A stretch of 64,000 nt of DNA from Arcanobacterium bovis. GTDB lineage: Bacteria; Actinomycetota; Actinomycetes; Actinomycetales; Actinomycetaceae. Location of the stretch: assembly GCF_004331995.1 (NCBI RefSeq), contig NZ_SJDT01000002.1:248001-312000 (forward strand). The letters run 5' to 3'. The notes below the pieces were generated by a model. The model searched no databases. It was not told where the DNA came from and worked only from the letters and a program-made list of their open reading frames with translations. A program made the position numbers and the translations under genes. The first letter of the stretch is position 1. Each line of letters begins with the position of its first letter. Shown here piece after piece: positions 8,703 to 18,153 of the stretch.

Positions 8703-10046
8703 TTAGTCGTCAAGCACGGCTTTGAGCCACTCTTTGCGAGCTTTCAATGCCTCTTCGTACTCTTTAACCTTCTTCGCATCACCCTCAGCTTGTGCCTGGG
8801 CAAGTTGGGCTTCTAACTCCGTGATGAGCTGCTGAAGCTGCTGAGCCATGCCTGAGGTGCGCTCTTCCTTATCAGGATCAGTCTTTGCCCATTGCTCATT
8901 TTCAGCATCGCGAATGATTCGCTCGATTTCGCGCAGTCGGCCTTCGGTTCGGGCAACGTCAGCGCGAGGAACTCTGCCAATAGCATCCCACTGCTCGCCA
9001 ATCGCACGCAACTGCTCCTTGGCGCTGGCGATATCATCTACTGGCAGGATATTCTCAGCTTGCTCAAGAAGAGCGAGCTTCTTTTCGAGGTTCGAACCAA
9101 ACTCTTCGTCAAGCGCAGCATTATGCGAATTGCGTGCGTCGAAGAATACCTGCTGTGCTGCTCGGAACTGCTCCCAGAGTCGATCGTCGTCTTTGCGAGT
9201 GGAACGGCCTGCTCGCTTCCATTGATCCATGAGATTGCGGTATTGTGCAGCGGTTTCATTCCAATCAGTTGAGGTCTGAAGCGCCTGAGCCTGCGCAATA
9301 AGCGCTTCTTTCGTGCGGATTGTCTCCTTGTGCTGTGCCTCTAGATCCGAGAAATGCTGCCGACGATGCCGGTCGAACTGCGTACGAGCTGCAGAAAAAC
9401 GCTTCCACAATTCATCTTCAGTGGCGCGGTCGAGACGTGCACCGTGGCGCTGTGCATTCTTCCACTGGTCAAGCAGTTGATTGAGCTCATCACGCGAATT
9501 GCGCCAGTGCGTTTTCGCTGGATCCTGAGCTGCGATTGCTTCTACACGCTCGACAATTGTGGTGCGGTCAGCAAGAGCCTTAGCCTTAGCTTCTTCACGT
9601 TCAACCGCAACTTGTGCTGCGCGCTCGTCAATCTTCGTCTCGAGAACCTTCACACGGTTGCGAAGTTCCTCTACGTCGCCAACAACAGCAGGCTCAACTA
9701 GCTGTTCGTTGAGTGACTTAAGCGACTTGCGAGCCTCTTCCGGTGAAATCTTGGAAACGCGTGACTCTAATAGTACAACCTGCGCTTTAATATCGAGGTA
9801 GCGACGTACATACAGACCAAGAGCATCAGTTTCAGTACCACCAGCAGCGTATTGTCCAACAATACGTTCTGGCTCCGATCCTGCCGAACGCAACCAAACG
9901 TTGCCTTCATCGTCTACACGTCCCCACTTGGCTGCTGCTGCGGCATCGGCGTCGTCAATATGAGGCACCGGCAACGCAACTTTGGCTTCTGCGCGTGGCA
10001 GTGGAACGGGAATCTTTGGACGGGCATTTTCTGTGGATTCGGTCAT
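8703..10046 (-). CDS. DUF349 repeat coiled-coil protein
   Basis: This 447-residue, highly charged helical protein carries several copies of the DUF349 repeat. The hallmark pattern, a Trp then Lys and Arg around LWERF-like motifs, is seen in QWKNAQRHGARLDRATEDELWKRF-type segments (split here as QWKNAQRHGARL and EDELWKRF), then QWKRAGRSTRKDDDRLWEQF. The biochemical role of the family is not established; it is common in actinobacteria near relA. The long C-terminal part is coiled coil. The start is ATG at 10046, where AAGGAG stands 8 bases upstream; an open frame runs further upstream but lacks a ribosome site. Confidence 0.85.
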   Translation of the reverse strand: MTESTENARPKIPVPLPRAEAKVALPVPHIDDADAAAAAKWGRVDDEGNVWLRSAGSEPERIVGQYAAGGTETDALGLYVRRYLDIKAQVVLLESRVSKISPEEARKSLKSLNEQLVEPAVVGDVEELRNRVKVLETKIDERAAQVAVEREEAKAKALADRTTIVERVEAIAAQDPAKTHWRNSRDELNQLLDQWKNAQRHGARLDRATEDELWKRFSAARTQFDRHRRQHFSDLEAQHKETIRTKEALIAQAQALQTSTDWNETAAQYRNLMDQWKRAGRSTRKDDDRLWEQFRAAQQVFFDARNSHNAALDEEFGSNLEKKLALLEQAENILPVDDIASAKEQLRAIGEQWDAIGRVPRADVARTEGRLREIERIIRDAENEQWAKTDPDKEERTSGMAQQLQQLITELEAQLAQAQAEGDAKKVKEYEEALKARKEWLKAVLDD

Positions 10047-10170
10047 CTTTGATGCTCCTTTGAGGACGGGGTAGGCGGGTGCCACACCGTGCGCGTAATA
10101 TTCACATAATATTGTACGCAGATTTTCGTGTAAATGCAGTAAACCATGCATATCAGGTACGGTTATATTT

Positions 10171-10893
10171 ATGATCATCTTGCGATATAGCCAAACCTTC
10201 CTCGAAGCCAATACTTATATCTTGGCGAACGAGGAGAAAAAAGTTGCATTAGTAGTGGATACTGGGGCAGGTTCTTGCCAATGGATCAAGGAAACTTTGG
10301 CAGAACACGGTCTGAAACTTGGGGCAGTCTTGCTCACGCACGGACATGCTGATCACGTGTGGGACGTGTCTGGTGTTGTTGAGGACGAACAGGTTTATGT
10401 TCCTGAACCAGACCTATACCGGCTCGGTAATCCACTAGAGCACCTGGGGATGCCGCAATTCGCTATCGCGTTTGGGCGAATGGGCATTGATGAGTGGCGC
10501 GTGCCGAGTAATCTCCAGGCCTTGCCCGGGCAATTCTATGAAGATTCGGTGGAGATCGTGCCTGGCATCATTTTGCGTGCCATTGCGACGCCGGGGCATA
10601 CGGAAGGATCATCGGTGTTTCTTTTCGCAGGACGCGCCATTGCTGCTGGGCCGCACAGTATTGGAGATACCGGCCGGGACGAGCAATTCATGCTTTCGGG
10701 AGATGTTATCTTCAACAACGGAATTGGACGCACCGACCTACCCGGTGGCGACGATCAGAAAATGGCCGCGTCTTTGCGCTTCTTGGTGCAGGTAATAAAG
10801 CCAGAAACAATTATCTTCCCGGGTCACGGCCCGCAAACTACCATGTTCCATGAAACACGTCATTCGCAGTATCTTCATGCGGCGATGAGTTAA
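10171..10893 (+). CDS. MBL-fold metallo-hydrolase (glyoxalase II-like)
   Basis: A 240-residue cytoplasmic metallo-beta-lactamase-fold hydrolase. The metal-binding motif HGHADH is at residues 57-62; further ligands sit in ATPGHTEGS, the Asp of LSGDVIFNNGIGR and the final FPGHGP. The layout matches the glyoxalase II-like branch, and the GRTDLPGGD segment is typical of that subgroup in actinobacteria, where the gene usually precedes hisS as it does here. The true substrate is unknown. No Shine-Dalgarno precedes the ATG; TACGGT at 10158-10163 ends seven bases before it, so the message may be leaderless. Confidence 0.85.
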   Translation: MIILRYSQTFLEANTYILANEEKKVALVVDTGAGSCQWIKETLAEHGLKLGAVLLTHGHADHVWDVSGVVEDEQVYVPEPDLYRLGNPLEHLGMPQFAIAFGRMGIDEWRVPSNLQALPGQFYEDSVEIVPGIILRAIATPGHTEGSSVFLFAGRAIAAGPHSIGDTGRDEQFMLSGDVIFNNGIGRTDLPGGDDQKMAASLRFLVQVIKPETIIFPGHGPQTTMFHETRHSQYLHAAMS

Positions 10894-10997
10894 CCGGCGA
10901 TGGGTTAAGTTAATGGATTTTGGTAGGCGAATTGGCCGACCACGTGGAAAAGTAGATTCGTCTCAATGCACCGAAATAGCCATCTAGGTGAGCAGAT

Positions 10998-11067
10998 ACG
11001 TATAATACGTACAAAGCGTAATAGGGCAAATTCCGCGAATCGTATCGAGAAGTGAAATAATAGAATC
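10998..11067 (+). promoter_or_regulatory. hisS promoter region with palindromic -10
   Basis: A consensus TATAAT at 11001-11006 lies inside the odd palindrome ACGTAT-A-ATACGT (10998-11010), which extends by one more pair on each side. A regulator could bind there. A second option is AATAAT at 11056-11061, six bases before the hisS ATG, which would give a leaderless message. No clear -35 is seen for either. The rest of the gap from 10894 shows nothing recognisable. Confidence 0.45.
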
Positions 11068-12405
11068 ATGGCAAAAATTGCACCTTTATCAGGTTTCCCA
11101 GAGTGGCTTCCAGCTGGTCGTATCGTTGAGCAAGAAGTTCTTGACACACTGCGCTCTACTTTCGAGTTGCATGGCTTTTCAGGCATCGAAACGCGCGCGG
11201 TGGAACCCGTCTCGCAACTTTTGAGCAAGGGCGAAACATCAAAAGAAATCTATCTTCTCAACCGCTTGCAGGCTGCAGGGGATGAGAAAAGCGATCGTGA
11301 CGCTCAACTTGGTCTCCATTTCGATCTCACTGTGCCGCTCTCACGTTATGTTCTTGAACATGCCGGACACCTCGATTTCCCATTCCGCCGCTACCAGATT
11401 CAGAAGGTATGGCGAGGGGAGCGCCCGCAAGACGGTCGCTTCCGTGAATTTGTGCAAGCCGACGTAGACGTGGTGGGTCAAGACACCCTAGCTTTCCATC
11501 ACGAAATTGAATTGCCGCTGGTCATGGTCGATGCTTTGAGCAAATTGCCGATTCCACGCGTGATTATCAAAGCTTCGAACCGCAAGCTTGCGCAAGGTTT
11601 CTACGAGGCAATCGGTATCGAAGACGTCGAAGAAACTCTCCGTATTCTCGATAAACTGGATAAAGTCGGCCCAGATGTGGTGATTGATTTGCTCGCCGAA
11701 CGCGTTGGCGCCTCGGAAGCACAAGCCAAACTCGCGCTCAAACTGGCAGATATCCGCGGTACAAATGGCGGATTTGCTGATGAAGTTTTGGCCTTAGGTC
11801 ACACCAGTGCATTGCTTGAAGCAGGACTCGAAGAGCTGGTGAATTTGGTTGATGGTGCTAATGAGCTGATGCCAGGGGCAATCGAAGCTGATCTGAAGAT
11901 TGCGCGCGGTCTTGATTACTACACCGGTTCCGTCTACGAATCAGTGCTGGTGGGTCACGAAGACTTGGGCTCGGTCTGTTCTGGTGGACGCTATGATTCC
12001 TTGGCCAGCGATGGCAAGCGTGTATTCCCTGGTGTTGGACTTTCGATTGGTGTTTCGCGCATTTTGGCTCGCGTGATTGGTCGCGACGTCGTGGTACCGA
12101 GCCGCAAGGTTCCCACTGCAGTTCTGATCGCAGTGAACGACGAAAGCGAACGGCGTCATGCTGAAAAGACGGCGATGGCCTTGCGTTCGCGTGGAATTTC
12201 GACGGAGGTTTCACCAAATTCTGCCAAATTCGGCAAGCAGATCAAATATGCTGATAAGCGTGGTATTCCGTTCGTTTGGTTTACCACCGACGACGGTGAA
12301 CAAGTCAAGGACATCCGTTCGGGTGAGCAAGTTAGCGCTGATCCGCACGCTTGGATGCCGGCAGTGGAAGATCTACAGCCGAGATTGCTCAATCCGGAGA
12401 ATTAA
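11068..12405 (+). CDS. hisS: Histidyl-tRNA synthetase
   Basis: HisS charges tRNA-His with histidine. The 445-residue class II synthetase has motif 2 with RRYQIQKVWRGERPQDGRFR (split around residues 108-127), the histidine-binding signature ARGLDYYTGSVYE near 276-288, motif 3 GVGLSIGVSRI, and a C-terminal anticodon-binding domain from about 340. The opening, LSGFPEWLPAGRIVEQEVLD, is the actinobacterial style of motif 1. Its TAA shares one base with the ATG of the next gene, so the dynamin-like gene is translationally coupled to it. Confidence 0.96.
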   Translation: MAKIAPLSGFPEWLPAGRIVEQEVLDTLRSTFELHGFSGIETRAVEPVSQLLSKGETSKEIYLLNRLQAAGDEKSDRDAQLGLHFDLTVPLSRYVLEHAGHLDFPFRRYQIQKVWRGERPQDGRFREFVQADVDVVGQDTLAFHHEIELPLVMVDALSKLPIPRVIIKASNRKLAQGFYEAIGIEDVEETLRILDKLDKVGPDVVIDLLAERVGASEAQAKLALKLADIRGTNGGFADEVLALGHTSALLEAGLEELVNLVDGANELMPGAIEADLKIARGLDYYTGSVYESVLVGHEDLGSVCSGGRYDSLASDGKRVFPGVGLSIGVSRILARVIGRDVVVPSRKVPTAVLIAVNDESERRHAEKTAMALRSRGISTEVSPNSAKFGKQIKYADKRGIPFVWFTTDDGEQVKDIRSGEQVSADPHAWMPAVEDLQPRLLNPEN

Positions 12406-14171
12406 TGGTGAATGTAGCTGTACCAGACAATTCCGGCAATCCGGTTTTTAGTGTGTTGCGTGAACTGCGCAGCACACTGGATTTGGTACATTTTCCGATC
12501 CATCTTTCGCATAGCGCTTTGGCTGCTGAGGTGCAATCTGACCTTTGTCAGCAACTAGATGACTACGTTCTACCTCGCTTTGAATCGCTTGACGCTCCGC
12601 TACTCGCAGTCGTGGGTGGTTCTACCGGTGCCGGAAAATCGACGTTCGTCAATTCGCTGGTTGGCGAGAATCTGACCCACGCATCTGCGCTTCGTCCTAC
12701 CACGCGCATTCCGACTCTCATCTGCCATCCGCAGGATCGTACTTGGTTTGAAACTGATCGTATTTTGCCGAGTCTGGCTCGTGTTACTGGTTCGGACGCA
12801 GATGGCGCTACTCAACACGATTTTGTTCAGACACACAGTGAGACGGCGGGAACCGAAATCGCTCTCAAAACGTCACCTCAGATACCGCGCGGTTTAGCGA
12901 TCATCGATTCGCCAGATATCGATTCCTTGGTCAAAGAAAATCGAGTGCTTGCGGCGCAGCTGATGGCAGCCGCTGATCTGTGGATTTTCGTGACCACCGC
13001 ACATCGCTATGCCGACGCAATTCCGTGGGCGATGCTCGACGACGCTGCCCAACGAGATCTCGTTATTGGCGTTTTGCTTAACCGAGTTCCGATTGGCGTA
13101 GGTATTGAAGTTCGCGCCGATCTTGTGCGCAAACTCAAAGAACACGATTTGGAACACGCGCCGTTGTTCGTGGTGTCAGAAACAGATCTTGGCGCTAATG
13201 CTCGGTTGCCTGAAGCTGATGTTGACGCCATCCGCGGATGGATTTGGGGGATTGCTCGGGATAGTTCCAGCCGTTCGCTGGTTGCCAAGCAAACGCTTAT
13301 GGGCGTGGTGAAGGCGATGATCGGCAAACTGGAGCATATTGAGTCTTCGTATGCGGAACAAGTCAAGTATCGCACTCAATATGACGCCGAATTGACGAAA
13401 GCCTTTAACGACGCACATAGCGCGATTGCCGCTCGGTTATCGGATGGAAGCTTGCTTAAAGGCGAAGTGCTACGCAGTTGGCAAGATCTCATTGGCACAA
13501 GCCAGTGGGCGCGTAAACTCGAATCCCAAGTATCGCTTGTGCGAGATAGGCTGACGAGTATTTTTACTGCGCGCAAACCGCACGTCAATACGGTTGAAGA
13601 GGCCGTTGGAGAAATGACCTTCGCAATGGTTGTGGCACAGTCACAGCTAGTAGTGACTAATACACTTCGACTATGGCAAAGTCGTGAGGAACTGGCACAG
13701 ATTGTGCCGCAGGTGCGTTCACAGTTGCGTACCGAGGCGAAGCGTGAACAAGCAGCCCAAGAGTTAGTTCATGATTGGCATAGGTCTTTGATCGATATGA
13801 TTCGCACGCATGGCGATTCAAAGAAAGCAATGGCGAGAATTGCTGCATTTGGTATCAACGCTGTGGGCGTGGCGCTCATTATCGTGGTGTTTGCTTCAAC
13901 TGGTGGTCTTGTTGGCGGTGAAATCGCTATTGCTGGAGGCACAGCGATAGTGGCACAACGCGTTTTAGAGGCAATTTTTGGCGACGACGCCGTGCGCCGG
14001 ATGGCTCGGGAGGCTCGCGTTGACTTTGAACAGCGTTTGGAACAGTTCTTGGCAACCGACCGTGAGGTATTTGAACGAAATTTGGAGTCATTGCAGATTA
14101 ATGAAGAACTTTTACGCCAGCTTAAGTGCCGATCAGCTGATTTACGTGCAGCATTAGCGGACGGGCGATGA
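12405..14171 (+). CDS. Dynamin-like GTPase, first of an adjacent pair
   Basis: A 588-residue large GTPase. The P-loop GGSTGAGKSTFVNS is at about 71-84, a G2-like threonine occurs in LRPTTRIPT, and G3 is DSPDID. The G4 position is unusual: LLNRVP stands where NKxD is expected. A long helical middle is followed by a hydrophobic glycine-rich stretch (about 480-520) that could insert in membrane, then a coiled-coil end. This layout resembles bacterial dynamin-like proteins, which act at membranes in adjacent pairs such as Streptomyces DynA/DynB. I set the start at the ATG that overlaps the hisS stop, preceded by GGAG. The cellular role is inferred. Confidence 0.72.
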   Translation: MVNVAVPDNSGNPVFSVLRELRSTLDLVHFPIHLSHSALAAEVQSDLCQQLDDYVLPRFESLDAPLLAVVGGSTGAGKSTFVNSLVGENLTHASALRPTTRIPTLICHPQDRTWFETDRILPSLARVTGSDADGATQHDFVQTHSETAGTEIALKTSPQIPRGLAIIDSPDIDSLVKENRVLAAQLMAAADLWIFVTTAHRYADAIPWAMLDDAAQRDLVIGVLLNRVPIGVGIEVRADLVRKLKEHDLEHAPLFVVSETDLGANARLPEADVDAIRGWIWGIARDSSSRSLVAKQTLMGVVKAMIGKLEHIESSYAEQVKYRTQYDAELTKAFNDAHSAIAARLSDGSLLKGEVLRSWQDLIGTSQWARKLESQVSLVRDRLTSIFTARKPHVNTVEEAVGEMTFAMVVAQSQLVVTNTLRLWQSREELAQIVPQVRSQLRTEAKREQAAQELVHDWHRSLIDMIRTHGDSKKAMARIAAFGINAVGVALIIVVFASTGGLVGGEIAIAGGTAIVAQRVLEAIFGDDAVRRMAREARVDFEQRLEQFLATDREVFERNLESLQINEELLRQLKCRSADLRAALADGR

Positions 14172-14174
14172 GCA

Positions 14175-15842
14175 ATGGGTATCTCGTTTGCTGAAGCAAT
14201 CACTAATCTGGAAGAAATCTCGCGCCTTGCTAAGAATCGAATTGATCCAGACCTTTTGAATAAAATTGACGAATTTTTGGCATACAGTTCGCAGCGGCGT
14301 CAGCACGGGGTGGATCATACTGTGGTGGCATTTGCAGGGGGAACAGGCGCAGGAAAGTCTTCACTGTTTAATTCGGTGGTGGGATCTGAGATTGCGCAGG
14401 TAGCACCAACTCGACCAACGACATCTGAGGCGCAAGCTGTTTGTAGTGCGCCGGCTACCGAAATGCTCGATTGGCTTGATGTACAGCGTCGACATATCGA
14501 ACCAAAGCTCACGCAAACCTTAGAACTGAGCTCGCAGAACACACGAGCCTCAGTCATCATGTTAGACCTTCCTGATATCGACTCAACGAATAATCGCAAC
14601 CGGGCGATAGCTCGGCGTCTTTCCGAAAAGGTTGATGTGCTGATTTGGGTGCTTGACCCGCAAAAATATGCCGATGCCATTGTGCATGACGATTACCTTG
14701 CCCATATGCGACATCATGCTGAGGTAACGATTGTTGTGCTCAACCAAGCAGATACTCTTCCAGAAGAGATTCAAGCGGCGGTGCTTGCTGACGCACAAAA
14801 ACTTTTGAAAACTCACGGTATTGACATTCCAGTTCTGGCAACGTCGGCAATCTCAGGGATGGGGATTTCTCAACTGCGTGCGCGAATTTCAAGCATAGTC
14901 TCGAGGCGCAACGCAGCTTATGTTCACTTGTGTGCACAGTTAAAAAACATTGCCCAGGATCTCACAACCGAAACCAATATTGGGGAGCTGGAAAGCCTAG
15001 CGCGAAGGGAACCGTCCCCTGATGACGAGCTCACAGGTGCATTGTTAGGTGCGATCGGTGGGAAGCATATCGCCAAAATGGTTTATGACTCGGCGATTTA
15101 TCGAGGCAAGAACCGCACGACGTCATTAGTTACTAGGTGGCTATGGCGTGCGAAAATTGATCCGCTTAAGAGATACCGGGTTGATAGCGAAACCACGAAC
15201 AAAACGAGCAAAGAGAATCCAAGCAAGAGCTTAGGGGAGTTCGTGACGATAACGGACCTTATCGGCGTCGATCCTGCCTATGAAGCTCGTTATGAAATTC
15301 TCCTTGACCGCGTTCTTGACCGTTATATTAATCAAATGCCAAAGCTATGGGCGCATGATGTAAAACAGCGCAATCGCCCACGCGCGATGGCACTATTGAG
15401 TACCGTGGCGCGTGCATTGCACAATATCTCCTTACCGATTCGTAGGATTCCGCTATGGTGGAGAGCGATCAACGTTTTGCAATGGCTTTGTGCTGCTAGC
15501 GCCGTCATCGGCGGCCTGTGGTTGCTATTTCTGAATTTCGGTTACTTGGTTCAGATACAACTTGTTTCCCCTCCAGCCGTGAATATCGGGGGAGTTGTTG
15601 CTATCGGTCTGCCGCTGATACTTATTCTCGGCGCAATACTCGGATCTTTGCTGATATCTGGTGTAGGCGGCATGGCAAATCGTTGGCGTGCGCGTCGATT
15701 GCAAAGAGCTGTGATGCGCGATCTTAAGCGGAGTATTTCCAAGGAATTAGCTGCTGAACTTTTTGCTCCTTTGACGGCCGATATGCGTGACTATGTGCAA
15801 TACGTGCGCCTTGTTGAATCCTTGCAGAACGTTAAAGCTTGA
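14175..15842 (+). CDS. Dynamin-like GTPase, second of the pair, with two membrane helices
   Basis: A 555-residue GTPase three bases downstream of its partner. The P-loop is GGTGAGKSS at 55-63, G2 is likely in PTRPTTSEAQ, G3 is DLPDIDS, and G4 is NQAD, which is closer to a working GTPase than the partner's. Two strong membrane helices lie at about 433-458 and 468-500, before a basic C-terminal segment. The pair thus has one clearly membrane-anchored and one weakly hydrophobic member, as in heteromeric bacterial dynamins. A role in membrane remodelling at division or in stress is an inference. A terminator follows. Confidence 0.72.
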   Translation: MGISFAEAITNLEEISRLAKNRIDPDLLNKIDEFLAYSSQRRQHGVDHTVVAFAGGTGAGKSSLFNSVVGSEIAQVAPTRPTTSEAQAVCSAPATEMLDWLDVQRRHIEPKLTQTLELSSQNTRASVIMLDLPDIDSTNNRNRAIARRLSEKVDVLIWVLDPQKYADAIVHDDYLAHMRHHAEVTIVVLNQADTLPEEIQAAVLADAQKLLKTHGIDIPVLATSAISGMGISQLRARISSIVSRRNAAYVHLCAQLKNIAQDLTTETNIGELESLARREPSPDDELTGALLGAIGGKHIAKMVYDSAIYRGKNRTTSLVTRWLWRAKIDPLKRYRVDSETTNKTSKENPSKSLGEFVTITDLIGVDPAYEARYEILLDRVLDRYINQMPKLWAHDVKQRNRPRAMALLSTVARALHNISLPIRRIPLWWRAINVLQWLCAASAVIGGLWLLFLNFGYLVQIQLVSPPAVNIGGVVAIGLPLILILGAILGSLLISGVGGMANRWRARRLQRAVMRDLKRSISKELAAELFAPLTADMRDYVQYVRLVESLQNVKA

Positions 15843-15854
15843 GGCTGAGCATAC

Positions 15855-15907
15855 AATTACTCCCTGAAAGCAGGAGCTAGATTAAGCTCGCCTTTCAGGG
15901 AGTAATT
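15855..15907. terminator. Two-stem bidirectional terminator
   Basis: Outer arms 15855-15870 and 15892-15907 are perfect 16-bp complements (core CTCCCTGAAAG). An inner stem GAGCT 15874-15878 with AGCTC 15885-15889 closes a six-base loop. The A/T-rich feet serve both directions, fitting its place between the convergent GTPase and DEAD-box genes. Confidence 0.88.
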
Positions 15908-15942
15908 TATTCAGTCGTTATCGTCACGCAGAGTGGCACATT

Positions 15943-17913
15943 TTACCAGCGGTCGCTGTCTCGGGAGGGACGGCGCGCGCCGCGATCTGCGAAGCGATCA
16001 TTGAAGCGTCCGCCGCGTCGTTCGGAGCGCCCACCAAAGCCGCGATCAGCGCGATCGTCATGGCGGAATCCACGGCTGGCACGGCGATCAGTGCCGTGGT
16101 CTCCACGTGCCGAGGACTTTAACTTGCGGCGATCATCGCCAAATTTGCGATCAGCGCGGTACTTGCGGAACTCTGGATCGTCGTCATTAAAACCGCCGGC
16201 AGGGCGATGACCAGGACCACGATCTTCGGAAATATTCAATGTACGACCCGCAACGCGTGCTCGACCGATTCTCCGACGTGTACTTTCGTCCAGCTCATGC
16301 TGTAGCTCAACCAGCGAGAAGGAAGGGAAGATGTCAATCTTGCCCAATTGTGAACCGGCAATTCCGCCTTCACCAGTGATCGCACCTACGATGTGACCAG
16401 GTGAAACGCCGTCGCGACGGCCAACTTCGATACGATACGTTGTGCCTGTGCCTTCGAAAGTTGGTTTGCGTGATTCACGACGTCGTTCACCGCGTTCACC
16501 GCGCTCGCCACGCTCACGACCAGCACGAGAACCGCGTTCGCGGCCGCCGTCGTCAAACTTTGCCGTGAGGAACTCGGGCTCGTCATTGGCTTGTGGACCT
16601 GGATCGCGTACAGCTAGCGCGAGGAGCGCCAAAACCAAATCCTCGGTAGACAGTGGTGATTCGGATTCGCCTTGAGCTTCTTTAAAAGTTGCGAGGACTT
16701 CATCATAAACATGGAGGCGCCCTACTCCGAAGCGCTCAATTGCCTGGTCAATCACCCGTTGTGCACGCAGTGAGGAAACTTGGGCTGGAGTTGGAAGATC
16801 AACTTCAGTCATGCGCGCGCCGGTAACTTTCTCGATACGGCGCAAACGAGTGCGTTCTTTGGGAGTAACGAAAGTTAGCGCAGTGCCTTCACGACCAGCG
16901 CGACCAGTGCGTCCGATGCGGTGCACGTAGGTGTCGATTTCACGTGGTACGTCGAAATTGACCACAAGACCAATACGCTCAACATCCAAACCGCGCGCTG
17001 CGACGTCGGTGGCTACGAGTACATCAATGGTGCCAGAGCGCAGACGCTCGACGAGCTTTTCGCGGTCTTTTTGCTGTACGTCGCCCGAAAGCGCAGCGGT
17101 CATGACGCCGCGCGCTGTGAGCTCGAGGGAAAGTTCCTCAGCCGTGGCGCGGGTACGCACGAATACGAGCGCAGCATCGGCGTTGGTGGTAGCCAACACG
17201 CGTGCTAATGCGCCGATCTTGTGACGCATCGGTACCACTGCAAAAGTCTGGGTGATGGTGTCAACCGTTGAAGCTTGCCGTGAGACTGTCACTTCGACTG
17301 GATCTTTGAGATGAGTTTGGGCAACGTTGCGGATCGTTGCGGGCATGGTTGCAGAGAACAGTGCAGAAATACGTTCTTCTGGAAGACCCGCGGCGATAGT
17401 TTCAACGTCTTCAGCGAAGCCCATTCGTAGCATTTCGTCTGCTTCGTCAAGCACGAAATAACGAACCGTTTCGAGTTTAAGCGCGCCGCGCTCAATGAGA
17501 TCCATAACGCGGCCAGGCGTGCCCACGACAACCTGTGCACCATTTTTTAGCGCACCGAGTTGTGGACCATAGGAAGTGCCACCGTAAACGGCGACGACGT
17601 CTAAGCCGCCGGTTTTGGAGGCAAAAGTTTCGATGGCTTCTGCGCCTTGCATTGCCAATTCGCGCGTTGGCGCGAGCACAAGAGCTTGTACTTCGCGTAC
17701 GTCAGGATCGACGTGACCGAGCATTGGGAGGGCAAAAGCAGCAGTTTTTCCTGTACCGGTTTGCGCCACGCCTACGACGTCGCGCCCTTCTACCAAGTGT
17801 GGAATTGCTTGCTGTTGAATAGCTGTTGGGACTTCGTATCCCATTTCGGTGATTGCCTGCAAAATGGTTTCAGGCAGATTGAGGTCAGCAAAAGTTACGG
17901 AATTATCCGACAT
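15943..17913 (-). CDS. deaD: DEAD-box RNA helicase, DeaD/CsdA type
   Basis: A 656-residue ATP-dependent RNA helicase of the kind that unwinds structured RNA in ribosome assembly and in the cold. It has the Q motif (FADLNLPETILQAITEMGYE), AQTGTGKTAAFAL, the box VLDEADEML, SAT in ALFSATMP, and HRIGRTGRAG. A DbpA-like RNA-binding domain follows (TYRIEVGRRDGVSPGHIVGA onward). Two low-complexity basic stretches occur: RERGERGERGERRR between the core and the RNA-binding domain, and an Arg/Gly/Asp-rich tail of about 70 residues. I place the start at the ATG giving MSDNSVTFADL because the helicase core begins there; the ribosome site is weak. Confidence 0.93.
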   Translation of the reverse strand: MSDNSVTFADLNLPETILQAITEMGYEVPTAIQQQAIPHLVEGRDVVGVAQTGTGKTAAFALPMLGHVDPDVREVQALVLAPTRELAMQGAEAIETFASKTGGLDVVAVYGGTSYGPQLGALKNGAQVVVGTPGRVMDLIERGALKLETVRYFVLDEADEMLRMGFAEDVETIAAGLPEERISALFSATMPATIRNVAQTHLKDPVEVTVSRQASTVDTITQTFAVVPMRHKIGALARVLATTNADAALVFVRTRATAEELSLELTARGVMTAALSGDVQQKDREKLVERLRSGTIDVLVATDVAARGLDVERIGLVVNFDVPREIDTYVHRIGRTGRAGREGTALTFVTPKERTRLRRIEKVTGARMTEVDLPTPAQVSSLRAQRVIDQAIERFGVGRLHVYDEVLATFKEAQGESESPLSTEDLVLALLALAVRDPGPQANDEPEFLTAKFDDGGRERGSRAGRERGERGERGERRRESRKPTFEGTGTTYRIEVGRRDGVSPGHIVGAITGEGGIAGSQLGKIDIFPSFSLVELQHELDESTRRRIGRARVAGRTLNISEDRGPGHRPAGGFNDDDPEFRKYRADRKFGDDRRKLKSSARGDHGTDRRASRGFRHDDRADRGFGGRSERRGGRFNDRFADRGARRPSRDSDRW

Positions 17914-17987
17914 TAAACTACGTCCAAACGTTGTTGATTCTTCGGGCCTTGGCGGAATTGAGGTCCAAACTCTCCACCTTGCCGAAA

Positions 17988-18017
17988 AATACACACATAT
18001 ACACACGCAGTCGGCAA
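17988..18017 (-). promoter_or_regulatory. Possible deaD promoter
   Basis: Read on the minus strand, TTGCCG (plus 18012-18017) and TGTATT (plus 17988-17993) are separated by 18 bases, giving a leader of about 65 bases before the deaD start. The spacer is an alternating GT/AT stretch. The 17914-18153 gap holds nothing else I can name. A modest call. Confidence 0.35.
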
Positions 18018-18153
18018 AGGCCATGCGCCACTTCTTGACGCTCTTCAAGCATATAAGGTTCAGATCTCGATTCGCGATAAACGCCGCGGTGAGATGGGGC
18101 ACGTTGAGCTTGTTCGTGCCGCAAAAATCGTTCTAAAAAGCCTTAAATGCCTG

